From Bacteroidota bacterium (GTDB lineage: Bacteria; Bacteroidota; Bacteroidia; UBA8524): DNA of 64,000 bases. Within the stretch, counting starts at the first letter, position 1. Each line of letters starts with the position of its first letter. The notes beneath the pieces are model-generated. The model saw only the letters and a program-made list of their open reading frames with translations, did no database searches and was not told where the DNA came from. The DNA is taken from positions 67,217-131,216 of the forward strand of contig WGMZ01000019.1 in assembly GCA_016124735.1 (NCBI GenBank). Direction: 5' to 3'. Shown piece by piece: positions 18,261-26,856 of this stretch. A program made the translations under genes and the position numbers.

Positions 18261-19196
18261 TTATTCGAGATATTCGAAGTTCCTATTTATTTTCTTCTTG
18301 ATGCTGTAAGATTGTATTGCCATCAGGCTGGTCCATTCCTGATCCGAATACAGCTTCTTTACCGAATCAAACGACGACCAATACCAGCTCATTGCTCCGC
18401 TTCCATTTCCCGGATGATACATGAGAGATACGGCTTGATTTTCCAATTCAAAAGCATCTTCGTCTTCGTCGGTTTCGTAAGACATTACGAGGCCGTTCGC
18501 TGAATCAGCATTTAATGGGTAATAGAAATAGGTTACAGAGCGATCTCCCCAGTTGTAGGTCCGGGATTTATTCAGGTCCTCTTTTTTCATCTCCTTTTTC
18601 AAAGTAGCATCCGTAAAGGGTGTAAGAGATTCTGAGTTGAACAGGCGGTTGGTGAAAAGCTTAAGAAATGCTTGGCTGTTCTTAGTGAGGCTTTCGCTGT
18701 TAACTTGTCCGAAATGCGTGGAATACAAAGAAATCAATTGATAGGCTTTGCCAGCAACTTGCTTTTGCACTTCTTTATTGGAGAGGTAATAGGTGGCAGA
18801 GCCTTCCAGATTTTTCGTGCTCACTTCGATTGCTTCACCCTTCCAAATCAAGAACTCAGAAGTGGAAATTGCCTGATTTTCCCAAAGAATAGTGTCTATG
18901 AGGTTGTAGGGATCTTCCGGGGTGAGCGGATCAATAATTTGAGCTGTGTACTTCAATAAAGTTTCCTTCATGAATTGATCGGCCTGGATCTTTTCCTTTA
19001 GATTGACGTCGCGGTAAACCTGAATTTTCGATTTGGCGATCAGTTGGTCAACCTGGCGGCTGAATTGGGAATAATAGTAATTGGTGGCTTGCGCTACATC
19101 GGTCTCAGTACTTGATACACGAAGTAAGCTGGATTGCTGAGCCATGACAGAGGTTATTAAAAGGCAGAGCAAACCAAAGAGTACATACTTTTTCAT
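18261..19196 (-). CDS. Secreted protein with two GldN-like modules (paralogue 1)
   Basis: A 311-residue exported protein; signal peptide MKKYVLFGLLCLLITSVMAQ starts at ATG 19196 (the frame is open to 19286, but that adds a hydrophilic stretch). Two related segments are visible: KIQVYRDVNLKEKIQADQFM and LTPFTDATLKKEMKKEDLN, the first followed by IDPLTPEDPYNLIDTILWE. The pattern VY-D-x3-K recalls the repeated module of GldN/PorN (in which 'kItVYadsxFtxk' segments recur), but the rest of GldN is not evident. It is a paralogue of the gene at 19789-20763. Function unknown; a surface or periplasmic role is inferred only from the signal peptide. Confidence 0.65.
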   Translation of the reverse strand: MKKYVLFGLLCLLITSVMAQQSSLLRVSSTETDVAQATNYYYSQFSRQVDQLIAKSKIQVYRDVNLKEKIQADQFMKETLLKYTAQIIDPLTPEDPYNLIDTILWENQAISTSEFLIWKGEAIEVSTKNLEGSATYYLSNKEVQKQVAGKAYQLISLYSTHFGQVNSESLTKNSQAFLKLFTNRLFNSESLTPFTDATLKKEMKKEDLNKSRTYNWGDRSVTYFYYPLNADSANGLVMSYETDEDEDAFELENQAVSLMYHPGNGSGAMSWYWSSFDSVKKLYSDQEWTSLMAIQSYSIKKKINRNFEYLE

Positions 19197-19256
19197 GTCT
19201 TTTAGTTTGGTACATGAATATAACCAATAAGTAGAAGTAATTATTGTTGAATTATC

Positions 19257-19299
19257 TTCTTTTTGGCTTGAACCAAAAAGAACCAAAAAGAACCAAAAA
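19257..19299. repeat. TTCTTTTTGG / CCAAAAAGAA inverted and direct repeats
   Basis: TTCTTTTTGG (19257-19266), spacer CTTGAA, then CCAAAAAGAA (19273-19282), repeated directly at 19283-19292 and partly at 19293-19299. The first two arms form a perfect 10-bp inverted repeat. It borders the dispersed repeat that begins at 19302. Confidence 0.75.
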
Positions 19300-19301
19300 A
19301 T

Positions 19302-19602
19302 TCAAGGCCAAAATATGCTTCCCTGCTCTTATTTTTTTCTTAACGGTCGGCCATTGCATCTGGCCTCCCTAAAAAAAAACATCACGCCAACGCTCGCCCC
19401 GCATTTTGGCCAGCCCACCCGCACGGAGCTTACCTGTTTCTAACAGACTGAGATGCTAGCTTATGCCGGCGTCAGCAATTGGCGCCTGGCTTCCGTCCCG
19501 AATTGGTCGGGAGGGCACCCGCTGCCTGACGGAGCGTCTATTTTCTTCCCTGTTTGAGCGAACAAGGTGAAGCGAGTGCGCTTTTTTTGTTTCTTTTTTT
19601 CT
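19302..19602. repeat. Dispersed intergenic repeat, copy 1
   Basis: About 300 bp of non-coding DNA, the main content of the 592-bp gap between the two paralogues. It shares ordered blocks with 56396-56710: TCAAGGC-AAAATATGCTT, CCATTGCATCTGGCCTCC, ACATCACGCCA, TTTTGGCCAG-CCCACCC, a GTCCCGA...TCGGGAGGG hairpin, and the terminal GCGCTTTTTT-TTTCTTTTT. Spacers between blocks have diverged. The short frames through it are not gene-like. The rest of the gap (19603-19788) shows nothing recognisable. Confidence 0.75.
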
Positions 19603-19788
19603 AAATAAAAGAAATGAGCAGTAACACGAGATAAATATTCTGAAATAAGCAACAGTGAGAAAATGGAGATTCCTGTGATTTATCTAATCATCCAAAATTC
19701 TGAGAATATTCTTGCTTTTGGAGGGTGCAAATTTGAACAATGTGTATAGAATCAATAAAGCAATGAATCTGCACAATGCTGTGATTCA

Positions 19789-20763
19789 TCATCGGTTCAA
19801 ATGACTCAATGACCAAACGTAGTTTAAGCGGATGAAGTATGCTTTTTCCCAAGAAAACTGCTTTTGAATATCGCTCCACTTTAACCAGCCAGTTTTTCTG
19901 ATGTATTTAATGTTCTCTGTCTTTTTTAGAACAGCCTCATTCATCCAAAGGATATTATCAAAGCAATTGATGGATATTCCTTTCAAATCTGAGGAGCCGT
20001 TCGAATGAGTCAGTGTGAGAAATATCAAACCGGATGGTGAAGAAGAATCAGCAGGTGTAATCATGACAGAATCGATAATGTCATATGGTGAAGGGTTTGC
20101 GGGTCTTGTTTGAACATACTCCATCTTGTTGCAGATATCCACTTTCATGTAATCGGTATAGGAAAGGTTAAAAGAAATATCTTCATAAACTGGAATTGTA
20201 CCATACATCAATTCCGAAAGAATCTCCCACTGCAAACCATCATAAAACTGCTGCACATACAAGCCAAAATCATCCCCGGCAATGCGCTTGGTGGGGAAAG
20301 CATCCAGAACGGCTAGAATCAATCTGGCCTGGTCCATCTTTTTCAAATCTTTCTTCCGGATATAGATGTTTTGTCCGGGGTGACTTACCAAGGTGAGGTA
20401 ATTTTCTCCGGTATACAAATGAACCCATTGATAGGGCGATACGTATTCATATACCATCGTGTCAACAAGATCGTAGGGGTCATCCGGGTTGTTTGGATTG
20501 ATCATTTGCTGCATGTGTGGCCTAAAGAAAAAGGAACGGGAATCCGACATGTCGCGTTTGCGCGTCAAATTGGAGTCTGCATAAAATTCAATCTTTTCAT
20601 CTTTAAGAAGATTATATATCGCCAATCCAAACTCATCTAAAACCAAACTGCCGAAAATCGCATTAGATGAGTCGGAAGCAAAGTGATAACTGTATTGTAT
20701 TTGGGCTTGTGACCCGAAGGAGAACAAAAGAATAAAGGAGAAGAAAAACGATTTGATTTTCAT
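19789..20763 (-). CDS. Secreted protein with two GldN-like modules (paralogue 2)
   Basis: A 324-residue exported protein, signal peptide MKIKSFFFSFILLFSFGSQAQ from ATG 20763. It has an internal duplication: KIEFYADSNLTRKRDM followed by INPNNPDDPYDLVDTMVYE, and again GTIPVYEDISFNLSYTDYM followed by RPANPSPYDIIDSVMITP. The same pair of motifs occurs in the neighbour at 18261-19196. The FYADS / VYEDI segments resemble the repeated module of GldN/PorN; that relation is an inference. Its 5' leader contains the terminator of rho, only 20 bp from the start, so read-through from rho or an unseen promoter must drive it. Confidence 0.65.
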   Translation of the reverse strand: MKIKSFFFSFILLFSFGSQAQIQYSYHFASDSSNAIFGSLVLDEFGLAIYNLLKDEKIEFYADSNLTRKRDMSDSRSFFFRPHMQQMINPNNPDDPYDLVDTMVYEYVSPYQWVHLYTGENYLTLVSHPGQNIYIRKKDLKKMDQARLILAVLDAFPTKRIAGDDFGLYVQQFYDGLQWEILSELMYGTIPVYEDISFNLSYTDYMKVDICNKMEYVQTRPANPSPYDIIDSVMITPADSSSPSGLIFLTLTHSNGSSDLKGISINCFDNILWMNEAVLKKTENIKYIRKTGWLKWSDIQKQFSWEKAYFIRLNYVWSLSHLNR

Positions 20764-20782
20764 GCTCCGGTAAAGATAGGGC

Positions 20783-20811
20783 AAAAAAAATCCCGGTCTT
20801 TTGGACCGGGA
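20783..20811 (-). terminator. Rho-independent terminator after rho
   Basis: Read on the minus strand: TCCCGGTC (20811-20804), short loop, GACCGGGA (20798-20791), then T8 (plus-strand A8 at 20783-20790). It lies in the 69-bp gap between rho and the next minus-strand gene. Confidence 0.85.
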
Positions 20812-20832
20812 CGTGAAATTATTCAGGGAACC

Positions 20833-22530
20833 TTAACCGTTCATTGCAACAATGAACTCTTCCTGGCTCCTGGTACCTTCCATGTATTTCAACAGGGTAT
20901 TCATCGCCTCTTCGCTGTTCATGTCGGAAAGGTGGTTGCGGAGCACCCATACCTTTTGCAGGATGGATTTGTCCATCAACAGGTCTTCACGACGAGTGCC
21001 GGAAGCCAATACATCAATAGCTGGATAAATACGTTTGTTGGATAGTTTGCGATCGAGTTGTAATTCCATATTACCGGTACCCTTGAATTCTTCAAAGATT
21101 ACCTCATCCATCTTGGAGCCGGTATCGATCAAGGCAGTTGCGATGATGGTTAAAGAACCACCATTTTCAATCTTACGGGCCGCACCGAAGAAACGTTTTG
21201 GTTTATGCAAGGCATTCGCGTCCACACCACCGGAAAGGATTTTTCCTGAAGCCGGTTGCACCGTGTTAAAGGCACGTGCCAGTCGGGTGATGGAGTCGAG
21301 AAGAATCACAACATCGTGTCCGCACTCGGTCATGCGTTTGGCTTTTTCCAATACGATATTGGCCAGCTTAACGTGTTTTTCTGCCGGTTCATCAAATGTA
21401 GAAGCAATGACTTCAGCCTTTACATGACGCGCCATATCGGTAACCTCCTCAGGACGCTCATCTATCAATAAGATGATAAGGTAAGCTTCCGGATGATTGG
21501 ATGCAATGGCATTGGCCACATCCTTCAATAAGGTAGTTTTACCGGTTTTAGGCTGGGCCACAATCAAACCACGCTGTCCTTTTCCAATCGGTGAAATCAG
21601 GTCGATTACACGAGTAGAATAGTTATTCGCTCCATCGAAGAGATTGAATTTTTCATCCGGGAAAAGGGGAGTAAGATGCTCGAAAGAAACGCGGTCGCGT
21701 ACTTCGGCCGGGTCTTTCCCGTTGATGTTCTCCACCTTGATTAAGGCAAAGTATTTTTCGCCTTCTTTCGGAGGACGAATCGTGCCTTTGATGGTGTCGC
21801 CGGTTTTTAATCCATAAACTTTTATCTGCTGAGGCGATACATATACATCATCCGGAGAAGGCATGTAGTTGTAGTCACTGGAACGAAGAAAACCATATCC
21901 ATCCTGGATAATTTCCAAGACACCGATATTGCTTACTACGCCTTCTAATTCAGCATAAGCCAGCGCAGCTTCAATGCTTCGTTGGTCGCGATCACGACGT
22001 TCATGGCGCTCTTCCCGATCGTTATTACGATCGCGGCGTTCTTCCCGGTTGTCGTTGTTTTTATCGCGGCGTTCGCGACGGTCTTCCCGATTTTCTTCGT
22101 TGCGGCTGTCGTTGCGGTTGTCGTTATTTCTGTCTCGGCGATCTCGGCGTTCTTTTCTTTCTTCTCCTGATTCAGCTGACGCTTCTTTGTTCTCTTCTTT
22201 CTTTTCTTCCGCTTTCACTTCTTCGGTGGCAGGTACTTCTTCCGTTTTCTTACGACGACCCCGGGTTTTTTTCTCTGGGTTTTCATCGTTTGTCTGTTCG
22301 GATTTTTCTACTACCGTTTCTGGTTTTTTAGTGTCCGGTTTTCCGGCGGGCTTGCGACTGCGATCTTTTTTTTCCGGCTTGGGAGCAGTGGTAGTCACCG
22401 CCTGGTGCTCTAGAATTTTGTAGATGAGATCCTGTTTTTTCAGGTCTTTGTAGTCGCTTAATTCAATTTTCTCTGCCAAATCACGAAGTTCTGACACGAG
22501 CATGTCATTCAGAGTGAGAATGTCGTACAT
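20833..22530 (-). CDS. rho: Transcription termination factor Rho with a long disordered insert
   Basis: A 565-residue hexameric RNA helicase that terminates transcription. The N-terminal SAP-like domain ([19 protein letters not shown] ... YKILEHQA) is followed by a low-complexity region of about 140 residues (roughly 48-190), first Lys/Glu/Pro-rich, then repeats of [14 protein letters not shown] type. Next come the cold-shock-like RNA-binding domain ([19 protein letters not shown]), the Walker A motif [11 protein letters not shown], Walker [17 protein letters not shown] and the R-loop segment [22 protein letters not shown]. coli Rho has 419 residues, so the insert accounts for the extra length. 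In Bacteroides thetaiotaomicron a similar disordered region drives Rho phase separation; the same is likely but unproven here. Confidence 0.96.
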   Translation of the reverse strand: MYDILTLNDMLVSELRDLAEKIELSDYKDLKKQDLIYKILEHQAVTTTAPKPEKKDRSRKPAGKPDTKKPETVVEKSEQTNDENPEKKTRGRRKKTEEVPATEEVKAEEKKEENKEASAESGEERKERRDRRDRNNDNRNDSRNEENREDRRERRDKNNDNREERRDRNNDREERHERRDRDQRSIEAALAYAELEGVVSNIGVLEIIQDGYGFLRSSDYNYMPSPDDVYVSPQQIKVYGLKTGDTIKGTIRPPKEGEKYFALIKVENINGKDPAEVRDRVSFEHLTPLFPDEKFNLFDGANNYSTRVIDLISPIGKGQRGLIVAQPKTGKTTLLKDVANAIASNHPEAYLIILLIDERPEEVTDMARHVKAEVIASTFDEPAEKHVKLANIVLEKAKRMTECGHDVVILLDSITRLARAFNTVQPASGKILSGGVDANALHKPKRFFGAARKIENGGSLTIIATALIDTGSKMDEVIFEEFKGTGNMELQLDRKLSNKRIYPAIDVLASGTRREDLLMDKSILQKVWVLRNHLSDMNSEEAMNTLLKYMEGTRSQEEFIVAMNG

Positions 22531-22752
22531 TTAAGTATGCTTAATACGTTTATCTAAGAATAATTCGGGTTTAACTAGCCTGTTGGTATAGGTAGGGAAA
22601 TCTAATCGAAGCTCGTCTGAGTGACGGGCTGTGCGAATAAAAACCGATGCAAGTTTAGACCTTAAATTCCGAATTGTCAAGTAACTAAAAATTTCCTCGT
22701 TAAATTTTCCTGTTACATCTTCGCGATTGATTGAAAAATTGTAATTTCCACT

Positions 22753-23466
22753 ATGCAAAAGGTTCACCTGGAATGCGCTAGCTGTGATGCAAAGAGTATT
22801 TCCTTTATAAAATATTGCACGCCGGATCAAACGGATACCATCAATGCGGCAAAAAGCTGTGTCCATTATAAAAAGGGACAGGTTATTTTCTATGAAGATA
22901 ATTTGGCACAAGGAGTATACTGTATCAGTTCGGGTGTCATTAAACTGGTTAAAAGCAGCGAAGATGGACGGGAGCAAATTATTCGCTTTTCACAGAAGGG
23001 TGAATTTTTAGGTTACCGTGCCCTGATTGCAGAGGAACCTTATGTAGCTTCAGCGGAATGTGTGGAAGACACGGTGGCCTGCTTTATTCCGAGAGAGGCA
23101 TTTCTAAAAGTTTTGGCTGAAAACCCAAAAGTGAATTCGGAAATGATGCGGTCTTTATGCCATGAATTGGGCCTTGCAGATGAAAAAATTGCGAGTCTCG
23201 CTCATAAATCGGTGCGCGAACGCCTGGCAGAAACCTTACTCCTTTTGCATGAAACTTTTAAAATGGAACAAAACATGGTGCACGACGATCACATGATTCA
23301 TATTGTACTTCCCAGAGAAGACATTGCAAATATCGTTGGAACGGCCACAGAAACATTGATTCGACTCCTTTCAGAATTCAATAAAGAAGGCTTAATTGAA
23401 CTCAAGGGCAAACGCATCAAATTAATCGAGATGCGCAAACTGGAGAAAATCGCAGCCATGGCCTGA
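22753..23466 (+). CDS. Crp/Fnr family transcriptional regulator, probable oxygen or redox sensor
   Basis: A 237-residue regulator with a cyclic-nucleotide-binding-type sensor (QVIFYEDNLAQGVYCISSGVIKLVKS ... FLGYRALIAEEPYVASAECVEDTVACFI), a dimer helix and a C-terminal winged helix (LPREDIANIVGTATETLIRLLSEFNKEGLIEL). The N-terminus has Cys8, Cys11, Cys22 and Cys36 (ECASCDAK...KYC), reminiscent of Fnr Fe-S ligands, although the spacing differs from E. coli FNR. It heads a row with a UspA-like gene, ccoI and ccoS, so it probably controls the microaerobic respiratory switch. No cAMP-binding signature is obvious. Confidence 0.88.
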   Translation: MQKVHLECASCDAKSISFIKYCTPDQTDTINAAKSCVHYKKGQVIFYEDNLAQGVYCISSGVIKLVKSSEDGREQIIRFSQKGEFLGYRALIAEEPYVASAECVEDTVACFIPREAFLKVLAENPKVNSEMMRSLCHELGLADEKIASLAHKSVRERLAETLLLLHETFKMEQNMVHDDHMIHIVLPREDIANIVGTATETLIRLLSEFNKEGLIELKGKRIKLIEMRKLEKIAAMA

Positions 23467-23555
23467 TTAGTTGATTAAAATCATGTTTTCCTCTGACAGG
23501 TATCATTCATGTCGGAACTGGGTTCTTCTACCTTTGGCTATTCAAATGAGCCAAG

Positions 23556-24287
23556 GTGAATAAGAAAGTACTGCTTCTTGTAAAAGATTTGAATAAGCTG
23601 AATGAGCAGATTGATGCCTTGTTGCATTTTTTCTCTGTTCATGATAAATTGATATTGGCTGTTTTCCAGGAGGACTCCGAGGGCGACTGGCCCTTTCGGA
23701 TGTACGATCTTGGATGGCCGGTTCTTCAAGAAGAAAACCTGATCAGAAAACTGCAACATAGTGGCTCGTTAAAAAAGCGCAGCCGGGCGAAATGGATGGA
23801 AAGCAGCTCCTTTCTTGATATGGTTGTGATTCATAAGAACCTACTGGATGCATTCAGGGGGCAGGAAGAATTTGAAAATATTCTGGAAGAAATCCATTGT
23901 CCGATCTTTTTGATGGACGAAAATCAAACCCAATTCGACGAAATATTTTTCTCCTATAATGGAACCGGTGCGTCGTTTAATTCAATCAAACATTTCACCT
24001 ATCTTTTTCATCCTCATTTCAATAATTCCTTGCTCAATCTGGTCGTTAAGGTAAACGACAAAGCGCTGAATCTGGAAAACTGCGTATACGGGTATATCCG
24101 TTTGCATAAACGTCATTTTGCCATTTCCCGTTTATTTGAGGAAGACTACGACAGTGGCATTGAACGATTACTGGATCAAAGTCATAATCCCCTGGTCATT
24201 TGTGGAGGGGAAAGAAAGGCTAACTTGCATCAGTTTCTCCATTATTCGGACCATCGGCTGGAGCCGAGTTCCATGTTTTTAGTATGA
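23556..24287 (+). CDS. UspA-like protein (hypothetical)
   Basis: A 243-residue cytosolic protein. The only possible start near the 5' end is GTG at 23556, because an in-frame TGA stands three codons upstream. The sequence has the two-domain look of Bacteroidota universal-stress-like proteins: KKVLLLVKDLNKLNEQIDALLHF at the start and FDEIFFSYNGTGASFNSIKHFTYLFHP in the middle, ending near NPLVICGG. I do not see the ATP-binding G-2x-G-9x-G(S/T) motif, so nucleotide binding is doubtful. Its stop overlaps the ccoI start by 4 bp (ATGA), implying coupled expression with copper delivery for cbb3 oxidase. Confidence 0.6.
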   Translation: MNKKVLLLVKDLNKLNEQIDALLHFFSVHDKLILAVFQEDSEGDWPFRMYDLGWPVLQEENLIRKLQHSGSLKKRSRAKWMESSSFLDMVVIHKNLLDAFRGQEEFENILEEIHCPIFLMDENQTQFDEIFFSYNGTGASFNSIKHFTYLFHPHFNNSLLNLVVKVNDKALNLENCVYGYIRLHKRHFAISRLFEEDYDSGIERLLDQSHNPLVICGGERKANLHQFLHYSDHRLEPSSMFLV

Positions 24288-26659
24288 AACAGGTAAAGGA
24301 ATCAAATGTATGTTTCCATTGTGGTGATCCTTGCGGCTCGGATGCGCTAATGTATCAGGAACATTCTTTTTGTTGCGAAGGGTGCAAAACCGTTTATCAG
24401 CTTTTGGATGAAAATTCCATGTGCCGTTACTACGACCTGGATGAAAATGCAGGATTGAAGATGGACCATCCTTTGGCTGAAGGGAAATATGCGTTTCTTG
24501 ATAACCCTGAGCTGAGTGCTTCTCTGTTTCGTTTCAAAAAGCCTGAAAAGGCAATGGTACAGTTTTTTATTCCCGGAATGCATTGTGCAAGCTGCATTTG
24601 GCTCATCGAACGTCTGTATAAATTTTTGCCGGGGGTGCTGGAAAGCCGGGTCAACTTCGACCGGAAGGAGGTAGCTATTCAGTTCAATCCCGAAGAAGTT
24701 AGTATCCGGCAGGTGGTGGAAAAATTAAGCGCATTGGGATATGAACCTGCTTTAATTACGGGAAATGAAGAAAAGAAGGAGTACAAATCACTGTTGTATC
24801 GTTTGGGAGTGGCCGGATTCTGCACTGGAAATATTATGCTGTTCAGTTTCCCTGAGTACCTTGGGATGGACCCGTCTTCTCAAGAAACGTTTTCTCCGGT
24901 ATTTCAATGGTTGAATCTGAGCCTGTCGATTCCGGTAGTCTTTTTTTCTGCGCAGCCCTTTTTTGCAAAGGCATGGAAAGGACTAAAATACCACGATTTA
25001 AATATCGATTTCCCATTAGCCCTTGGAATTGCCACCTTGTTCATTCGGAGCCTGTTGGAAGTGAGCATGCATTGGGGTCAGGGATTTTTTGATTCGTTAT
25101 CGGCATTGGTTTTTTTCCTGTTGATCGGGCGTTGGCTGCAAGACAGGGCTTATGAGGCCATGTCATTCGATCGGAATTTTAGGTCTTATTTCCCTATGGC
25201 GGTTGAAGTGCTGTCTAATGATGAGGAGGCCAGTCAATATCGAGCCATTGGCGAGCTAAAAGTGAGCGAACGAATCCGGGTGAGAAATCAGGAGTTAATT
25301 CCTGCCGATGCAATACTGGAATCGGGTGCGGCCCAGATTGATTATAGTTTTGTGAATGGAGAAAGTGAGATTGAATCGGCTCAGATTGGAGATGTTATTC
25401 ATGCAGGCGGACGTCAGGTCGGGAGCTCTATTATCTTACAGGTCATGAGACCTGTTTCCGAGAGTTATTTAAGTGCATTATGGAATCAGCAGGATAAAAA
25501 GGAAGGCTCCGAATCCATTCGCAGCTTTTCCGATTGGGTGGGGCGATATTTTACAATTGCTCTTGTATTCATTGCATTGGCTACACTGTTCTATTGGCTT
25601 CGCATTGATACCTATAAGGCATTCCATGCTTTTACCGCGGTTCTTATAGTGGCTTGTCCTTGTGTTCTGGTCGTGGCGGCTCCATTTGCCTTTGGTAATG
25701 CGATGCGATGGTTGGCTAAAAAGGGAATATTTCTCAAGAGTCCTGACACCGTGGAAAGAGTCGCACGGGTAAATGAAGTGGTTTTTGATAAAACCGGCAC
25801 TCTGACCAAACAATCTGCCAGCCTGGAAGAAATTTTTAACGAATTAAATCGGGAAGAACAGGCTTGGATTGGAGGCCTTTGCGCACATTCTTCCCATCCC
25901 GTTTCAAGGATGTTACACCGCTATTTAGGCTTGGAAAGCCAGGTGAAAACTGAGAACTATAAAGAATTTCCGGGAAAGGGTATTGAAGCAAAATGGGGCG
26001 AAAATGTATGGAGAGTTGGGTCGGCTCATTGGATTCTTGACGGAATAAAAGACGAGAAAGAATCCGGGGTCTGTGTTTCAGTGAATGGGGTGTTAAAAGC
26101 CCGGTACCGTATTGACTGGCATTTCAGAGATGATTTGGATGGCTTATTTGCCAACTGGGACTTGCCCCGGTACTTATATAGCGGTGACCGCGATACCAGC
26201 AGGAGTGAATTATTGCGTTGGTTCCCGGAAGATCATCTTCATTTTAGGGTGAGCCCGGAAGAAAAATTGAAGGCGCTTCGCATGGATAGAGAGAGAGGCC
26301 AATATCCCATGATGGTAGGAGATGGGTTAAATGATGCCGGAGCATTAAAAGAAGCGTGGTTGGGAGTTTCCGTGACAGAAGATGTCCATGCATTCACCCC
26401 TGCCTGCGATGTGATCATGGTTGGAAAATCGATCTCGGAACTGCCTGGCTTTGTTCGGTTTTGTAAAAATACGCTGAAAACGGTGAAATTCAGCTTTCTA
26501 TTCTCTTTGGTTTACAATTCCATTTGGATGAGTTTCGCGGTGAGGGGAGAGCTGCAACCGTTATTTGCCGCTTTATTAATGCCAATCAGCTCCGTGACCG
26601 TATTCGCATTGAACACAATCGGCATTCGTTATTTTGCAAGAAAGGAGCGTTTCCAATGA
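24284..26659 (+). CDS. ccoI: Copper-transporting P-type ATPase CcoI/FixI
   Basis: A 791-residue P1B-type ATPase of the CcoI/FixI branch, which exports copper for assembly of cbb3-type cytochrome oxidase. It begins with the branch-specific Cys-rich segment VCFHCGDPC ... CCEGCKTVY, followed by a heavy-metal-associated domain with GMHCASC (about residues 98-104). Transmembrane helices carry the ion-site motif VACPCVLVVAAP (about 457-459 for CPC). The phosphorylation loop DKTGTLT is near residue 502, the HP motif is in AHSSHPVSR, and the hinge is GDGLNDAGAL. It overlaps both neighbours by 4 bp. Unlike the usual arrangement, no ccoNOP genes follow. Confidence 0.93.
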   Translation: MKQVKESNVCFHCGDPCGSDALMYQEHSFCCEGCKTVYQLLDENSMCRYYDLDENAGLKMDHPLAEGKYAFLDNPELSASLFRFKKPEKAMVQFFIPGMHCASCIWLIERLYKFLPGVLESRVNFDRKEVAIQFNPEEVSIRQVVEKLSALGYEPALITGNEEKKEYKSLLYRLGVAGFCTGNIMLFSFPEYLGMDPSSQETFSPVFQWLNLSLSIPVVFFSAQPFFAKAWKGLKYHDLNIDFPLALGIATLFIRSLLEVSMHWGQGFFDSLSALVFFLLIGRWLQDRAYEAMSFDRNFRSYFPMAVEVLSNDEEASQYRAIGELKVSERIRVRNQELIPADAILESGAAQIDYSFVNGESEIESAQIGDVIHAGGRQVGSSIILQVMRPVSESYLSALWNQQDKKEGSESIRSFSDWVGRYFTIALVFIALATLFYWLRIDTYKAFHAFTAVLIVACPCVLVVAAPFAFGNAMRWLAKKGIFLKSPDTVERVARVNEVVFDKTGTLTKQSASLEEIFNELNREEQAWIGGLCAHSSHPVSRMLHRYLGLESQVKTENYKEFPGKGIEAKWGENVWRVGSAHWILDGIKDEKESGVCVSVNGVLKARYRIDWHFRDDLDGLFANWDLPRYLYSGDRDTSRSELLRWFPEDHLHFRVSPEEKLKALRMDRERGQYPMMVGDGLNDAGALKEAWLGVSVTEDVHAFTPACDVIMVGKSISELPGFVRFCKNTLKTVKFSFLFSLVYNSIWMSFAVRGELQPLFAALLMPISSVTVFALNTIGIRYFARKERFQ

Positions 26660-26826
26660 GCATTATTTTACTTTTGATTGGCTGCAGCTTACTTATTGCA
26701 ATTGGTTTTTTAATAGCATTTATCTGGTCCGTTAGAAGCGGCCAGGTGGAAGATACAAGCACCCCTGCCTATCGAATTTTAGATGAAGACAAGCCGGTAG
26801 AGGATGATTCCGGAGAAGAGGAATGA
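26656..26826 (+). CDS. ccoS: cbb3-type cytochrome oxidase assembly protein CcoS
   Basis: A 56-residue membrane protein starting at ATG 26656, overlapping the ccoI stop (ATGA). One transmembrane helix (IILLLIGCSLLIAIGFLIAFIWSVRSGQ) is followed by an acidic tail with DTSTPAYRILDED, the CcoS pattern in which the segment after the helix reads like 'GQfdDxxtPayriL'. CcoS is needed to load haem and copper into CcoN. It ends 30 bp before the convergent paaG stop, with no terminator seen. Confidence 0.9.
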   Translation: MSIILLLIGCSLLIAIGFLIAFIWSVRSGQVEDTSTPAYRILDEDKPVEDDSGEEE

Positions 26827-26856
26827 ATTGAACCGGGTCAGCATGCAAATGCACGC

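Noticed and set aside
19461-19652. 63-codon frame in the dispersed repeat
   Set aside because: It crosses the T-rich end of the repeat and the hairpin; copy 2 does not preserve the frame.
21974-22423. 149-codon Ser/Arg-rich frame opposite rho
   Set aside because: It is the antisense of the Asp/Arg-rich insert of Rho, with no independent features.
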